This document shows positions 52,346 to 61,263 of a DNA stretch of 64,000 nt, piece after piece; the first letter of the stretch is position 1; every line of letters begins with the position of its first letter. Where the stretch lies: NCBI RefSeq assembly GCF_900109135.1, contig NZ_FNYT01000016.1:1-64000 (forward strand). The letters are read 5' to 3'. The position numbers and the translations under genes are program-made. The stretch comes from Trichococcus ilyis. Its GTDB lineage: Bacteria > Bacillota > Bacilli > Lactobacillales > Aerococcaceae. The notes beneath the pieces were generated by a model. That model was not told the origin of the DNA. It did not search any database and worked only from the letters and a program-made list of their open reading frames with translations.

Positions 52346-52825
52346 ATGTGGATCATCAAGTCTTTTGAGGAACTGACGGCGAAGGAATTGCATCTGATCT
52401 ACAAAGAACGGACAGCCGTTTTCGTTGTGGAGCAAAATTGCCCCTACCAAGAGGTGGATGACACCGATCTCGTCAGCATCCACTTCTTCAAGCAGTTGGA
52501 CGACCGATTGTTGGCCTACGCCCGACTGATACCGGAACCGGACAGCGTGCGCATCGGCCGCGTACTGGTCCCGCAAAGCGAACGCACGCATGGCTACGGC
52601 CAGGAACTGATGCAGATCGTGCTGGAGTATGCCAAGCTGCATTTTCCGGAGCTCCCGATCCATGCACAAGCACAAGCCTATCTGCAGCAGTTTTACGCCT
52701 CTTTCGGATTCCGGCCCGTATCGGAAATCTACCTGGAGGACGATATCCCGCACATCGATATGATCATCAATCCGCAAAATAACCAAGTAGACAGCACAAA
52801 ACGACAGGAGGAAAACCGTGAATAA
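52346..52825 (+). CDS. ElaA-like GNAT acetyltransferase (second copy)
   Basis: A 159-residue GNAT protein with WIIKSFEELTAKELHLIYKERTAVFVVEQN and EVDDTDLVSIHFF, parallel to the copy at 50459-50917 but clearly diverged. The usual RGxGxG loop is ERTHGYGQELM, with a His replacing a Gly. GAGGAGGAAAAAAT precedes the ATG. It overlaps the next small gene by 8 bases. Confidence 0.88.
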   Translation: MWIIKSFEELTAKELHLIYKERTAVFVVEQNCPYQEVDDTDLVSIHFFKQLDDRLLAYARLIPEPDSVRIGRVLVPQSERTHGYGQELMQIVLEYAKLHFPELPIHAQAQAYLQQFYASFGFRPVSEIYLEDDIPHIDMIINPQNNQVDSTKRQEENRE

Positions 52826-52991
52826 ATACCTTACAGCCAGCATACTGGGCATCATAAGCATCACAATCAACGTCTGGATCATGTATCAGACCCGCTACGA
52901 CAAAGGCCTGAACCCGATCACAAAGAAAAACCTCGAAAAATTGTCGTATGCCCTGATCGTCGCAGCAGTACTGTTCATGACGTTCGGCTAG
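52818..52991 (+). CDS. 57-residue two-helix membrane protein coupled to the ElaA gene
   Basis: GTG 52818 follows AGGAGGAAAACC and overlaps the acetyltransferase stop by 8 bases; TAG at 52989-52991. The peptide has helix 1 at about residues 4-23 (YLTASILGIISITINVW), a basic loop (YDKGLNPITKKNLEK) and helix 2 at about 42-56 (LSYALIVAAVLFMTFG). A good ribosome binding site, an overlap and membrane topology all support a real gene. Family not recognised. Confidence 0.75.
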   Translation: MNKYLTASILGIISITINVWIMYQTRYDKGLNPITKKNLEKLSYALIVAAVLFMTFG

Positions 52992-53020
52992 AGTGTGATG
53001 ATTCGCGAGGATTCAACTCG

Positions 53021-53059
53021 CCAAAATAAAAAAGCCCGCTAAGGCTTTTTTTATTTTGG
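53021..53059. terminator. Bidirectional terminator
   Basis: CCAAAATAAAAAAGCC and GGCTTTTTTTATTTTGG form a near-perfect stem between convergent genes. Confidence 0.88.
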
Positions 53060-53089
53060 GCAAATCACGGTCACTATCACCAGTTTGCG

Positions 53090-53911
53090 CTACACTTGGA
53101 TCCGCAGGTCTTTTCGGCTGTAGATCAGATAGCTCAATCCCAATGTCAAGAGACTTCCGATGATACAGATGAGCATGTATTCCCAAGAAATCCCCTCTTC
53201 CAGCATGACTGCAGGATGCGCGTATTCAACAGGTGACAAAACACGCAGGAATTCATAGTCCTCGACCATCTTGGAAACGAGGCCGATCATGTACGTGCCG
53301 AAGACCAACAGCAAGGCGACACCACTGGTGGATCGGCTGCTCGCGATGAATGTCGAAAAAAGGAAACCGACCGAATAAAAGAACAGCAGCACCAACGACT
53401 CCGCAGCGAATATCAAGCTGATATCCTTGAGGATCTCCACAAAAGCGGCTCCATCCTCTTTGAACAAGTAGATGAACACCAAAGCCGATCCGTACAGCAC
53501 GAGCCAAAAAATCAGCAGGAGTACGAGGTTCGCGATGTATTTGCTCGTGACGATGGCTTTTCGGCTGATCGGCTGGGCGTACAGATACTCGATCGTTCCA
53601 TTCGTCTCTTCCTTGATCAGCGCCTGCGCGCCTTTCATCGTGGCAAAAATGCAGGCCGCCAAAAAGAGATATTGGAATATATAGGCGAAATATCCGGTTG
53701 CCTCCAACAAGCTCGCTCCGTTCGTCAATGAGAAGGCCTCCAGCATCTCAGGAGGCATCGCATCAAGCTTGGTCGTCAGGATATCTTCCATCCCCTGGTT
53801 TGACATGACCGGAAACATCGCCATCATCAACCCCATAATCAAGACCATAAAGAAAAGCCATACGAACAACCCACCGCGCTCCTGTTTCCATTCCAAGCGG
53901 ATGCTATTCAT
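53090..53911 (-). CDS. ABC-2-type transporter membrane protein
   Basis: A 273-residue protein with six hydrophobic segments (about residues 14-34, 72-92, 118-142, 150-177, 184-206 and 245-265) in the layout of ABC-2 permeases. A long first outer loop (MLEAFSLTNGASLLEATG) separates helices 1 and 2. ATG 53911 follows GGAGGTGG; the start 15 bases upstream is less supported. It overlaps the ATPase gene by 8 bases. Function probably export; substrate unknown. Confidence 0.82.
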   Translation of the reverse strand: MNSIRLEWKQERGGLFVWLFFMVLIMGLMMAMFPVMSNQGMEDILTTKLDAMPPEMLEAFSLTNGASLLEATGYFAYIFQYLFLAACIFATMKGAQALIKEETNGTIEYLYAQPISRKAIVTSKYIANLVLLLIFWLVLYGSALVFIYLFKEDGAAFVEILKDISLIFAAESLVLLFFYSVGFLFSTFIASSRSTSGVALLLVFGTYMIGLVSKMVEDYEFLRVLSPVEYAHPAVMLEEGISWEYMLICIIGSLLTLGLSYLIYSRKDLRIQV

Positions 53912-54794
53912 AAGATCCACCTCCACCGTATAAGGTCATGAACTTTTCCTCCAGATTCTGATTGCGGATTTCGATATCCTCCAGATCCAGAGGAGACACA
54001 TCGGCCAAAATCTGTTTCACGTTGTCCTTGTACAAGAGCGAAACAACCCGGTCTGTCTTAGAAAGGATACGGTACCCTTTGGACTCGAAATCCTCCATCC
54101 CGATGGCCGGTCCGGTCAGCGTCACCACTTTCCCGGGTTGATAGCCGGATGACATATCTTCCACAGAAATGATTTTCCCTTCGCGGATGAAGGCGGTACG
54201 CGTACAGAATGCTTCCACTTCCGGAAGGTTATGCGTGGAAATGAAGATGGTCGCACCTTCATTATTGTGATACCGCAATTCTTCAAACAAGCGGTGCTGC
54301 ATCAGAGGATCCAACCCATTCGTAGGCTCATCCAGTATCAAGAGGTCCGGATTGAAAATCAGGCTATTCACGATCGCTACTTTTTTCCGGTTCCCCAGGG
54401 AAAGATCCTTCATTTTCTTTTTCGGCTCCAGGGCGAAACGCTCCACATAGTACGCCATCATCTCTTTTATGTTGTGGATTTGGTGGAATTTCCCCGTCAT
54501 CAAGAGGATTTCCTCGACCGTCAGATTGCTGTAGTAATGCACATCGCTCGGGACATATCCGACGATGCGCTTCAGGCTCTCGGAGTCTTTCTGGACGTCC
54601 AACCCGAAAATCCGGGCACTTCCCTTGCTCGGCTTGATGAAATCAAGCAGCAGCTTGATGGTTGTCGACTTGCCGGCTCCGTTCGGCCCGATGAATCCGA
54701 ACCGTTCGCCCTGCTCCACTGTGAGGTGGACATTGTCCAAAGCCACACTCTTGCGGTATCGTTTGGTCAGGCCTTCCATTTCGATTGCTTCCAC
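53904..54794 (-). CDS. ABC transporter ATP-binding protein
   Basis: A 296-residue ATPase with Walker A GPNGAGKST, signature LSLGNRKKVAI (LSLGN), Walker B LLILDEPTNGLDP and switch STHNLPE. A C-terminal 80-residue extension follows the core. It starts at GTG 54794 after GGAGGGG. It is the partner of the permease at 53090-53911. Confidence 0.9.
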   Translation of the reverse strand: MEAIEMEGLTKRYRKSVALDNVHLTVEQGERFGFIGPNGAGKSTTIKLLLDFIKPSKGSARIFGLDVQKDSESLKRIVGYVPSDVHYYSNLTVEEILLMTGKFHQIHNIKEMMAYYVERFALEPKKKMKDLSLGNRKKVAIVNSLIFNPDLLILDEPTNGLDPLMQHRLFEELRYHNNEGATIFISTHNLPEVEAFCTRTAFIREGKIISVEDMSSGYQPGKVVTLTGPAIGMEDFESKGYRILSKTDRVVSLLYKDNVKQILADVSPLDLEDIEIRNQNLEEKFMTLYGGGGSYE

Positions 54795-54892
54795 AGTAAC
54801 CCCTCCTCTGAAGAACTTTACATATATCCATTATACGTTTTCTCGGCTGAAGATTACAGCAACAGCACATTATTTTCTTCCTTGAACAGCAC

Positions 54893-54926
54893 AAAAAACC
54901 GAGACAAATTAGTCTCGGCTTTTTGG
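54893..54926 (-). terminator. Terminator between glnA and the ABC genes
   Basis: CCGAGAC and GTCTCGG with A- and T-runs on the two sides. Confidence 0.8.
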
Positions 54927-54928
54927 GA

Positions 54929-55104
54929 AGTGCTCGATTCCTAAACGGGATTCATCGCACTCTTTTTAAACGTGTTCTGAATCCCAGAAATCTCCGCCTA
55001 AGCTGATAGCCACACCGTGACCAAAAGCGGGTCGCGTTGTGGCTATCCTCTTAGTGCTCGATTCCTAAACGGGATTCATCGCACTCTCTTTAAACGTGTT
55101 CTGA
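54929..55104 (-). repeat. Pair of 52-bp direct repeats with a hairpin between, in the glnA 3' region
   Basis: 54929-54980 and 55053-55104 agree at all but one base (core CTCGATTCCTAAACGGGATT). Between them lies a hairpin with arms GATAGCCACA and TGTGGCTATC (about 55005-55045). It is in the gap between the glnA stop (55138) and the ABC gene, before the terminator at 54893-54926. Confidence 0.85.
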
Positions 55105-55137
55105 TTTGTAGGGGATTCCGCAAATCATCACACTCTC

Positions 55138-56472
55138 TTAGTACATGTTTAGGTATTGTTCTCTTTCCCACTCTGTTACTTGTTGGATGTAGGACATTAC
55201 TTCGATTTCTTTTGATTCTACGAAGTTATTGCTGATGTGGTCGCCTAATGCGTCAACCAACAATTGATCTTTGGAGAACTCTTGAAGAGCTTCTTGCAAT
55301 GTTGTTGGCAAGTCCAAGATGCCGTTTTCGTAACGGTCTTCAGCTGACATTTGGTAGATGTTGCGGTCGATTGGAGCTGGAGCTTCCAATTTGTTCTTCA
55401 CGCCGTCAAGACCTGCAGCCAATAATGTAGCCAAAGCCAAGTATGGGTTAGCAGCTGGGTCAACGCTACGCAATTCAACACGAGTGGACATGCCGCGTGA
55501 TTCTGGGATACGGATCAGCGGTGAACGGTTTCTTCCGCTCCATGCGATGTATACAGGTGCTTCATAGCCAGGAACCAAACGTTTGTAAGAGTTTACGATC
55601 GGGTTGCAGACAGCTGTAAAGCCGCGCGCGTGCTTGATCAGACCAGCGATGAATTGGTAAGCTGTTTCGCTCAATTGACGTTCATCGTTTTTGTCGAAGA
55701 AGGCATTGCCGTTTTCGTTGAACAATGACATGTTGAAGTGCATACCGGAACCGTTGATTCCGAATACTGGTTTAGGCATGAATGTTGCATGCAAGCCATG
55801 TTTGCGGGCTACAGTCTTAACGATCAGTTTGAACGTTTGGATGTTGTCGCAAGCTTCAACAGCATTTGCGTATTTCCAGTCGATTTCGTGTTGTCCTGGT
55901 GCAACTTCGTGGTGGCTTGCTTCGATTTCGAAACCTAATGCTTCCAATTCCAAAACAATGTCACGACGGCAGTTTTCGCCCAAGTCAGTAGGAGCCAAGT
56001 CGAAGTATCCGCCTTGGTCGTTCAATTTCATTGTAGGTTGGCCTTTTTCGTCCAATTTGAACAGGAAGAATTCAGGTTCAGGTCCCAAGTTGAAATCAGT
56101 AAAGCCCAAGTCTGTCATTTCTTTCAGGACACGTTTCAAGTTGCTGCGCGGGTCGCCGGCAAACGGTTGGCCGTTTGGTTGGTAGATGTCACAGATCAAG
56201 CGTGCAACTTTACCTTGTTCAGTGCCCCATGGGAATACTAACCAAGTATCCAAATCTGGGTACAAGTACATATCGCTCTCTTCGATACGCACGAAACCTT
56301 CGATGGAAGAACCGTCGAACATCATTTTGTTGTCTAATACTTTTTCTAACTGGCTGATAGGAACTTCCACGTTTTTGATGGTTCCTAAAATGTCAGTGAA
56401 CATTAAGCGTAGGTAGCGGACGTTATCATTTTTTGCTGATGCGATGATTTCTTCTCTAGTAAATTTTGGCAT
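55138..56472 (-). CDS. glnA: Glutamine synthetase, type I
   Basis: A 444-residue GSI-alpha enzyme, making glutamine from glutamate and ammonium. It shows [20 protein letters not shown], the metal-binding [12 protein letters not shown], the ATP-binding segment [27 protein letters not shown], and a C-terminal [17 protein letters not shown]. There is no adenylylation site of the enterobacterial type. Its feedback-inhibited form typically stimulates GlnR binding. It lies 48 bases after glnR. Confidence 0.96.
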   Translation of the reverse strand: MPKFTREEIIASAKNDNVRYLRLMFTDILGTIKNVEVPISQLEKVLDNKMMFDGSSIEGFVRIEESDMYLYPDLDTWLVFPWGTEQGKVARLICDIYQPNGQPFAGDPRSNLKRVLKEMTDLGFTDFNLGPEPEFFLFKLDEKGQPTMKLNDQGGYFDLAPTDLGENCRRDIVLELEALGFEIEASHHEVAPGQHEIDWKYANAVEACDNIQTFKLIVKTVARKHGLHATFMPKPVFGINGSGMHFNMSLFNENGNAFFDKNDERQLSETAYQFIAGLIKHARGFTAVCNPIVNSYKRLVPGYEAPVYIAWSGRNRSPLIRIPESRGMSTRVELRSVDPAANPYLALATLLAAGLDGVKNKLEAPAPIDRNIYQMSAEDRYENGILDLPTTLQEALQEFSKDQLLVDALGDHISNNFVESKEIEVMSYIQQVTEWEREQYLNMY

Positions 56473-56520
56473 TTGTATTCCCTCTCCTTGACTATGCTTT
56501 GTTTGTTTTTTGTTTTTTTA

Positions 56521-56907
56521 TTATCTTCCCCAAGGTTTGTTTGAATCCCCAGGGTTAAATCCACTTGCGTTGAGTATTTCTTTGTAGAGGATGCGGCGGA
56601 CATCTTCATCGGTCAGGTTTTTTTGCTTGTTTTCAAGCTCCTCTTCCTGCTGCCGCTTCAGTCGTTCCGTGCTGTACATCCGCTTGATGGCAGTGATGTT
56701 CAACCCTTCCGCCAAATAGTCTTTGACTTCCAGTAGACGATCAACGTCGTTCAATGAAAACATCCGGCGATTGGTGTCTGTCCGCTTAGGATGAACGAGT
56801 TCTTGCTCTTCATAATAGCGAATCTGTCTTGCTGTCAAATCCGTCAGTTGCATGACTGTTCCGATGGTAAAGACAGCCATCGAACGTCGTAGCTCCTTTT
56901 CTTTCAT
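56521..56907 (-). CDS. glnR: Nitrogen regulator GlnR
   Basis: A 128-residue MerR-type repressor: FTIGTVMQLTDLTARQIRYYEEQELVHPKRTDTNRRMFS is the standard GlnR winged helix. The C-terminus has the flexible GlnR tail (NPGDSNKPWGR). It represses glnRA and, by the box at 48515-48531, the ammonium transporter. GGAGGGG precedes the ATG. Confidence 0.95.
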   Translation of the reverse strand: MKEKELRRSMAVFTIGTVMQLTDLTARQIRYYEEQELVHPKRTDTNRRMFSLNDVDRLLEVKDYLAEGLNITAIKRMYSTERLKRQQEEELENKQKNLTDEDVRRILYKEILNASGFNPGDSNKPWGR

Positions 56908-57053
56908 ACCAACCCCTCCATCGAAGCTTCTGAGTTGAGTGAACCACAGATGTGTACTTTTTCTTCAGGAGTTCGCACCTGTTCAGAAAAAGGTGATGCT
57001 TTTCAACAATTAATCGTATGTGCTAACAATTAATTGAGTGATTTAATACAACA

Positions 57054-57117
57054 AGAATACTCTTATTTCTCATCCAAGTCAACGCTAGCTTAACATAGGA
57101 TGTAATAAATTCTAACA
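57054..57117 (-). promoter_or_regulatory. glnRA promoter and upstream GlnR box
   Basis: On the minus strand, TTGACT (complement of 57077-57082), 17 bp and TATTCT (57054-57059) form a promoter. TGTTA-N7-TTACA (complement of 57101-57117) is a perfect GlnR box 18 bp upstream of the -35. A second half-site, TGTTA, overlaps the gap before the -35. Confidence 0.7.
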
Positions 57118-57270
57118 TGGCAGTAAACCCTTGTCAGAATAACATTTGAAAGGCATTTCATCTTCCCTTGATAGGCCGATTTCCTCGCATGGACAGAAAA
57201 AAAGCGGCCATTAATGAAAAAAATATTAAAAAAAAATGTGAGCGACAAAGCGCTTGCACCGCAAAGAGAG

Positions 57271-57380
57271 TGGGACAGAACGCGTTTGGCTCCGGACCAC
57301 TGGAGCGAACAAGCGCAGAATGGCTGCAGGCCAATCGAGCATTGTTCGTGAAGTGGAGCCAGGGGCTGCGTTCTGTCCCG
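57271..57380. repeat. MITE-like interrupted palindrome
   Basis: Outer arms TGGGACAGAACGCG (57271-57284) and TGCGTTCTGTCCCG (57367-57380) pair almost fully; inner arms GGCTCC..CTGGAGCGAACAA and TTGTTCGTGAAGTGGAGCC (57288-57312 and 57342-57360) continue the fold. It lies between glnR's promoter region and the kup terminator. I recognise the GTGGGACAGAA-type motif only vaguely from other Firmicutes repeats. Confidence 0.7.
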
Positions 57381-57409
57381 CGTTTACGCACACTATATTC
57401 GAATGCAGG

Positions 57410-57440
57410 AAAGAGGCTGGGAGTTTAGCCCCAGCCTCTT
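57410..57440. terminator. Terminator of kup
   Basis: AAGAGGCTGGG and CCCAGCCTCTT around a short loop, 44 bases past the kup stop. Confidence 0.8.
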
Positions 57441-57483
57441 CCATATCTGTTCTGTTTATCAAAAACGGCGCGCGCTCTGATGC

Positions 57484-59484
57484 CTAATCCACCCGGGTAA
57501 GCCGGCTGGCATCCCTTGCCTTCAGGAACAGCGGAACCTGTTCAATGACCAGGTTGGTATTTTCCAACCCGAACCACCTCGCAGGAGAGCCTGTCCACGA
57601 CTTGATATTATACTTTAAACTCAAAATGAAGCGACTGAAGATGGAGAGATCGCTTTCCGGCGAAATAGCCTTGCGGACCAGCACAAAACAGAAGTCGCCG
57701 ATTTCTTTTTCATGATAGATCGTGTATGTCTGCTTTTGGGGCTGGATTCTTCCCTCTTCCATCATTTCTTGGATGATTTGGCGCAAGTATACATTGATCC
57801 GTTGCTCAATCTTGAAGCCCAAACGAAGCTGGACTTTAAAGCAGAAGTCAGTGCCATAATCCTCAACCTTGTATTCCTGTGTGTACGGTTGATCGGTGAC
57901 GGCTACGTTGATGAACCAATACACATCCGCCCGTTTCGGCCGCTTATCCAAAATGGAATAGAGGATATCGCGGTCCACCGTGCTTGGATTTTGATTGCTC
58001 GTCAGAAAGACCAGATTATTCGCATAAACGGGCAAGGAATCGTCTGCCTTCAGTTTTTTGAACTGACCGATAAAATCCGTCATCGGGTATTCCAACCGCT
58101 GCAACGATTCGATCTTATTTCCTTTATGCCAGACGAACATGATGGCGAACAGGATGGAACCCATCAGGATCGCAACGTAGCCGCCGTGGAAGAATTTGGT
58201 CGCGCTGGAAATAAAGAAGGTCGCCTCCAAGGTGCCAAAGAACACGAACATAAGCAGGGAAACCAGAATATTGAAGTTCTTCATGCGCAGAAACTCAAAC
58301 ATCAGAATGGTCGTCATCAGCATCGTGATCGTGATCGCCAAACCATAGGCCGCTTCCATCCGGATCGATGTCTTGAAGTAAAAGACAACCCCCATGCAGG
58401 ACAGCCAGAGGATGTTGTTCACCAAAGGAATATACATCTGTCCCTTTGTCTGGGAAGGGTATTGGATCTTCAGATGCGGCAACAGATTCAGGCTGATCGC
58501 TTCCGAAACAAGCGTGTAGGATCCGGTTATGAGCGCCTGCGAAGCAATGATAGCGGCTAGCGTACTCAACAGGACCGCAAAAAGCCGCAACCCGCCCGGG
58601 ATCATTTCAAAAAACGGGTTGAAGTCCTCGATATGGTAAAGCGCTGTGTTCGATTTTGCCTGCATCAACCAGGCCCCTTGTCCGAAGTAATTCAGCAGCA
58701 GAGCCGCCTTTACAAATGGCCAACTGCCGTAGATATTCTTCTTGCCGACATGGCCCATATCCGAGTACAAGGCTTCCGCCCCGGTCGTAGCCAAGAAGAT
58801 GCTGCCCAGAATCATAAAGCCGGCATGGTTCTGCTCGCTCAGGAGCAGTTCGATGCCGCGCATAGGGTTGAAGGCAAGCAGCACGCTCGGATTGCTGAGC
58901 ACTTGCCATAATCCCAGCCCGCCGATAAACGTAAACCAGAAGGTCATGATTGGTCCAAAAGCTTTCCCTATCGTTTTGGTCCCGAGGCGTTGGATCATGA
59001 ACAAGGCCGAGATGATCGTCATCGTGATCGCCAATATCTTGCCTTGCCCTTCGCCCAACAGTCCCTCAAAGAACGGGATGCTGCGCAAGCCTTCGACAGC
59101 CGTCGTGACCGTTACCGCCGGGGTCAAAATGCCGTCAGCCAGCAAAGCCGCTCCACCCACCATGGCCGGTATGATCAGCCATTTTGCGCGTTTGTGGACA
59201 AGCGTGTAGAGCGAGAAGATCCCGCCTTCGCCATGGTTATCTGCCTGCATCGCGATGATCACATACTTGATCGAGGTCAGCAAGGTGACCGTCCAGATCA
59301 CCAAAGACAACGCCCCGATGATGAATGAATCCGTCAAGGACCCCAGCCCGCCGTTCCCCTCGACAATAGCTTTCATGACATAGAGCGGCGAGGTTCCGAT
59401 ATCCCCGTAAACGACACCCAGCGCCACAACAACCGCAGCCATGCTCAGGGGAATCTGCGGATGTTTTTCTTTCTGCATTTCCAA
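57484..59484 (-). CDS. kup: Potassium uptake protein Kup
   Basis: A 666-residue KUP/HAK/KT transporter with 12 predicted helices in the first 440 residues, followed by a cytosolic domain. Family motifs: VVYGDIGTSPLYVMKA near the start, ADNHGEGGIFSLYTLV, GLWQVL, TTGAEALYSDMGHVG and GQGAWLMQ. TTG 59484 is 7 bases after GGAGGAG, better spaced than the ATG at 59478. It imports K+ with protons. No cyclic-di-AMP riboswitch of the ydaO type was visible upstream; the gap is only 90 bases. Confidence 0.94.
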   Translation of the reverse strand: MEMQKEKHPQIPLSMAAVVVALGVVYGDIGTSPLYVMKAIVEGNGGLGSLTDSFIIGALSLVIWTVTLLTSIKYVIIAMQADNHGEGGIFSLYTLVHKRAKWLIIPAMVGGAALLADGILTPAVTVTTAVEGLRSIPFFEGLLGEGQGKILAITMTIISALFMIQRLGTKTIGKAFGPIMTFWFTFIGGLGLWQVLSNPSVLLAFNPMRGIELLLSEQNHAGFMILGSIFLATTGAEALYSDMGHVGKKNIYGSWPFVKAALLLNYFGQGAWLMQAKSNTALYHIEDFNPFFEMIPGGLRLFAVLLSTLAAIIASQALITGSYTLVSEAISLNLLPHLKIQYPSQTKGQMYIPLVNNILWLSCMGVVFYFKTSIRMEAAYGLAITITMLMTTILMFEFLRMKNFNILVSLLMFVFFGTLEATFFISSATKFFHGGYVAILMGSILFAIMFVWHKGNKIESLQRLEYPMTDFIGQFKKLKADDSLPVYANNLVFLTSNQNPSTVDRDILYSILDKRPKRADVYWFINVAVTDQPYTQEYKVEDYGTDFCFKVQLRLGFKIEQRINVYLRQIIQEMMEEGRIQPQKQTYTIYHEKEIGDFCFVLVRKAISPESDLSIFSRFILSLKYNIKSWTGSPARWFGLENTNLVIEQVPLFLKARDASRLTRVD

Positions 59485-59575
59485 ACGATTTCTCCTCCAA
59501 TATCCTAGACATCTTTTCTATTTTGAAAACTACCTAATTATAATCCTTTTTTGGGGGCAGTCAAGAGCCATCAGA

Positions 59576-61030
59576 TTACGTGAACAGCCCGGCCGTCTCC
59601 AGTACCGCAGCGATGTCCAACAGCCATTCTTCTTTCCCTTTCGGGGCCGTGAATTGCACCCCCAACGGCAATCCGGAAGCCGTACAATGCACCGGCAGGC
59701 TGATGGCCGGTTGCCCGGTCAGATTGGCTTGCTGCGTGAAAGGCGTCACCGCCAGGCTTTCCTCAAACATCTCCCAAACGAGTTCTTTCCTGTCTGGCGC
59801 CGGCAGAGCATCCGCATGCCGCATACGCCTCTTCAATTCTTCGCTTTGGAAAGAGTGATCGATCCGAGGAGCGCTATCGGCCGTGGTCGGCTGCAGCAGC
59901 AGATCGTACTTCTCATGGAATCCATCCATTGTGGCCGCAGCCTGATCCCACAGCCCCAGCGCCAAGGAATAATCGCCGCCGGAAATCGTCCGGCCGTACT
60001 GATAAAGGGACCAGGAAACCAATTCCATGTCATCGGCCGTCAGCGGACGGCCGAGTTGCGCAGAAAAGTTCCTCAACATAGCATCCGTTTCGGCTCCGTT
60101 CATCGCATAGTAGGCCTCCATCAAGCGGATGCCGTCAATTTCAGGCGTTTTTTCTTCCACCTCGTAACCCAACGCTTCCAGCGCGGCCACCGTCTGCAGC
60201 ACGGCCCGTTCGGCATCCGCGCTGACGGTGGATTTCACCGGCGATTCCAAGGAATAGGCGATCCGGAACGAGCGCCGCTTGCCGGATTGATGCTCCTGAA
60301 AATGGCTGCCGGGGAACAAAGGCGTCTGGAACGGTGCCGCCGCTTGGACAGTCTGCAAAGCATCCAGCATCATCGCTGTGTCCCTTACCGTCTTCGTCAA
60401 AGCGAAGCTGATCGATGCTCCTTGCCAGCCGCGGTAGGATCCCGGCCCCACCGGTGTGCGGCCTCTTGTCGGCTTCAACCCGACCAAGCCTGTGAAGGAA
60501 GCCGGGATCCGGATCGAGCCGCCGCCGTCGCTGGCAGTTGCGATGGACACCATACCGGAAGCGACCGCCGCAGCCGCCCCACCGCTGGATCCTCCCGGAG
60601 AATGGTCCGGATTGAAAGGATTTCTGGCCGGGCCATGGATGACGGCATCGGTGATGTTCTTGAACCCGAATTCGGGTGTGCTCGTCTGGCCGATGACGAT
60701 GAAGCCAGCCCGCTCGATGGCTTCGACAAAGTGGCTGGTGCGGGGAGCGATGTAGTCTTTCAGCAAGCGCGATCCGGATGTCGCCGGCTCGCCAGCCAGG
60801 TCCTGGCCCAAATCCTTGATCAGGATCGGCACACCGCCGAACAGAGTGCCGCCGAAATCCCGTGTCCGGGCTTCATGCAGCGCTCTTTCCCTGCGCGTGT
60901 GCACGACGGCATTGCAGCCGGGATTCTCTTTTTCTATCTTTTTGAAGGCATCCGCAACCAATTCTTCCGGGGATGCTTGTTTCGTTCTCAAAAGCCCAGT
61001 GTAATACAGGGCATCTTTCTGGCGATCCAT
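59576..61030 (-). CDS. Amidase-signature hydrolase
   Basis: A 484-residue amidase. The catalytic Lys is in PILIKDLGQ, the cis-Ser in GGSSGGAAAAVASG, and the nucleophile Ser in DGGGSIRIPAS. The family cleaves amides or related bonds; substrate unknown, and it is not the GatA subunit by context. ATG 61030 follows AAGGAGG; longer starts at 61048 and 61093 lack sites. Confidence 0.9.
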   Translation of the reverse strand: MDRQKDALYYTGLLRTKQASPEELVADAFKKIEKENPGCNAVVHTRRERALHEARTRDFGGTLFGGVPILIKDLGQDLAGEPATSGSRLLKDYIAPRTSHFVEAIERAGFIVIGQTSTPEFGFKNITDAVIHGPARNPFNPDHSPGGSSGGAAAAVASGMVSIATASDGGGSIRIPASFTGLVGLKPTRGRTPVGPGSYRGWQGASISFALTKTVRDTAMMLDALQTVQAAAPFQTPLFPGSHFQEHQSGKRRSFRIAYSLESPVKSTVSADAERAVLQTVAALEALGYEVEEKTPEIDGIRLMEAYYAMNGAETDAMLRNFSAQLGRPLTADDMELVSWSLYQYGRTISGGDYSLALGLWDQAAATMDGFHEKYDLLLQPTTADSAPRIDHSFQSEELKRRMRHADALPAPDRKELVWEMFEESLAVTPFTQQANLTGQPAISLPVHCTASGLPLGVQFTAPKGKEEWLLDIAAVLETAGLFT

Positions 61031-61263
61031 AAAAAGCCTCCTTCTCATTTCCACATTTTCTTCCATTGTAGGTTGGATCCGCCAAAAAGGCAACGGAGCC
61101 GGATTGTCACTTTGCCGTCACAGTATCGGCGGATCTTGCGGAACTTTCTCATCCATTTTTGATGACAGTTGCGGTAGAATGTAGTAGAATCCTTCTATTG
61201 TCCCAAATTCAGGAAATACGCAAAAACTGCCGGATGCATGCAGAGGAAATGGAGTAGGAAACG

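Noticed and set aside
59485-59575. ydaO-type cyclic-di-AMP riboswitch before kup
   Set aside because: The gap of about 90 bases is too short and has none of the conserved elements.
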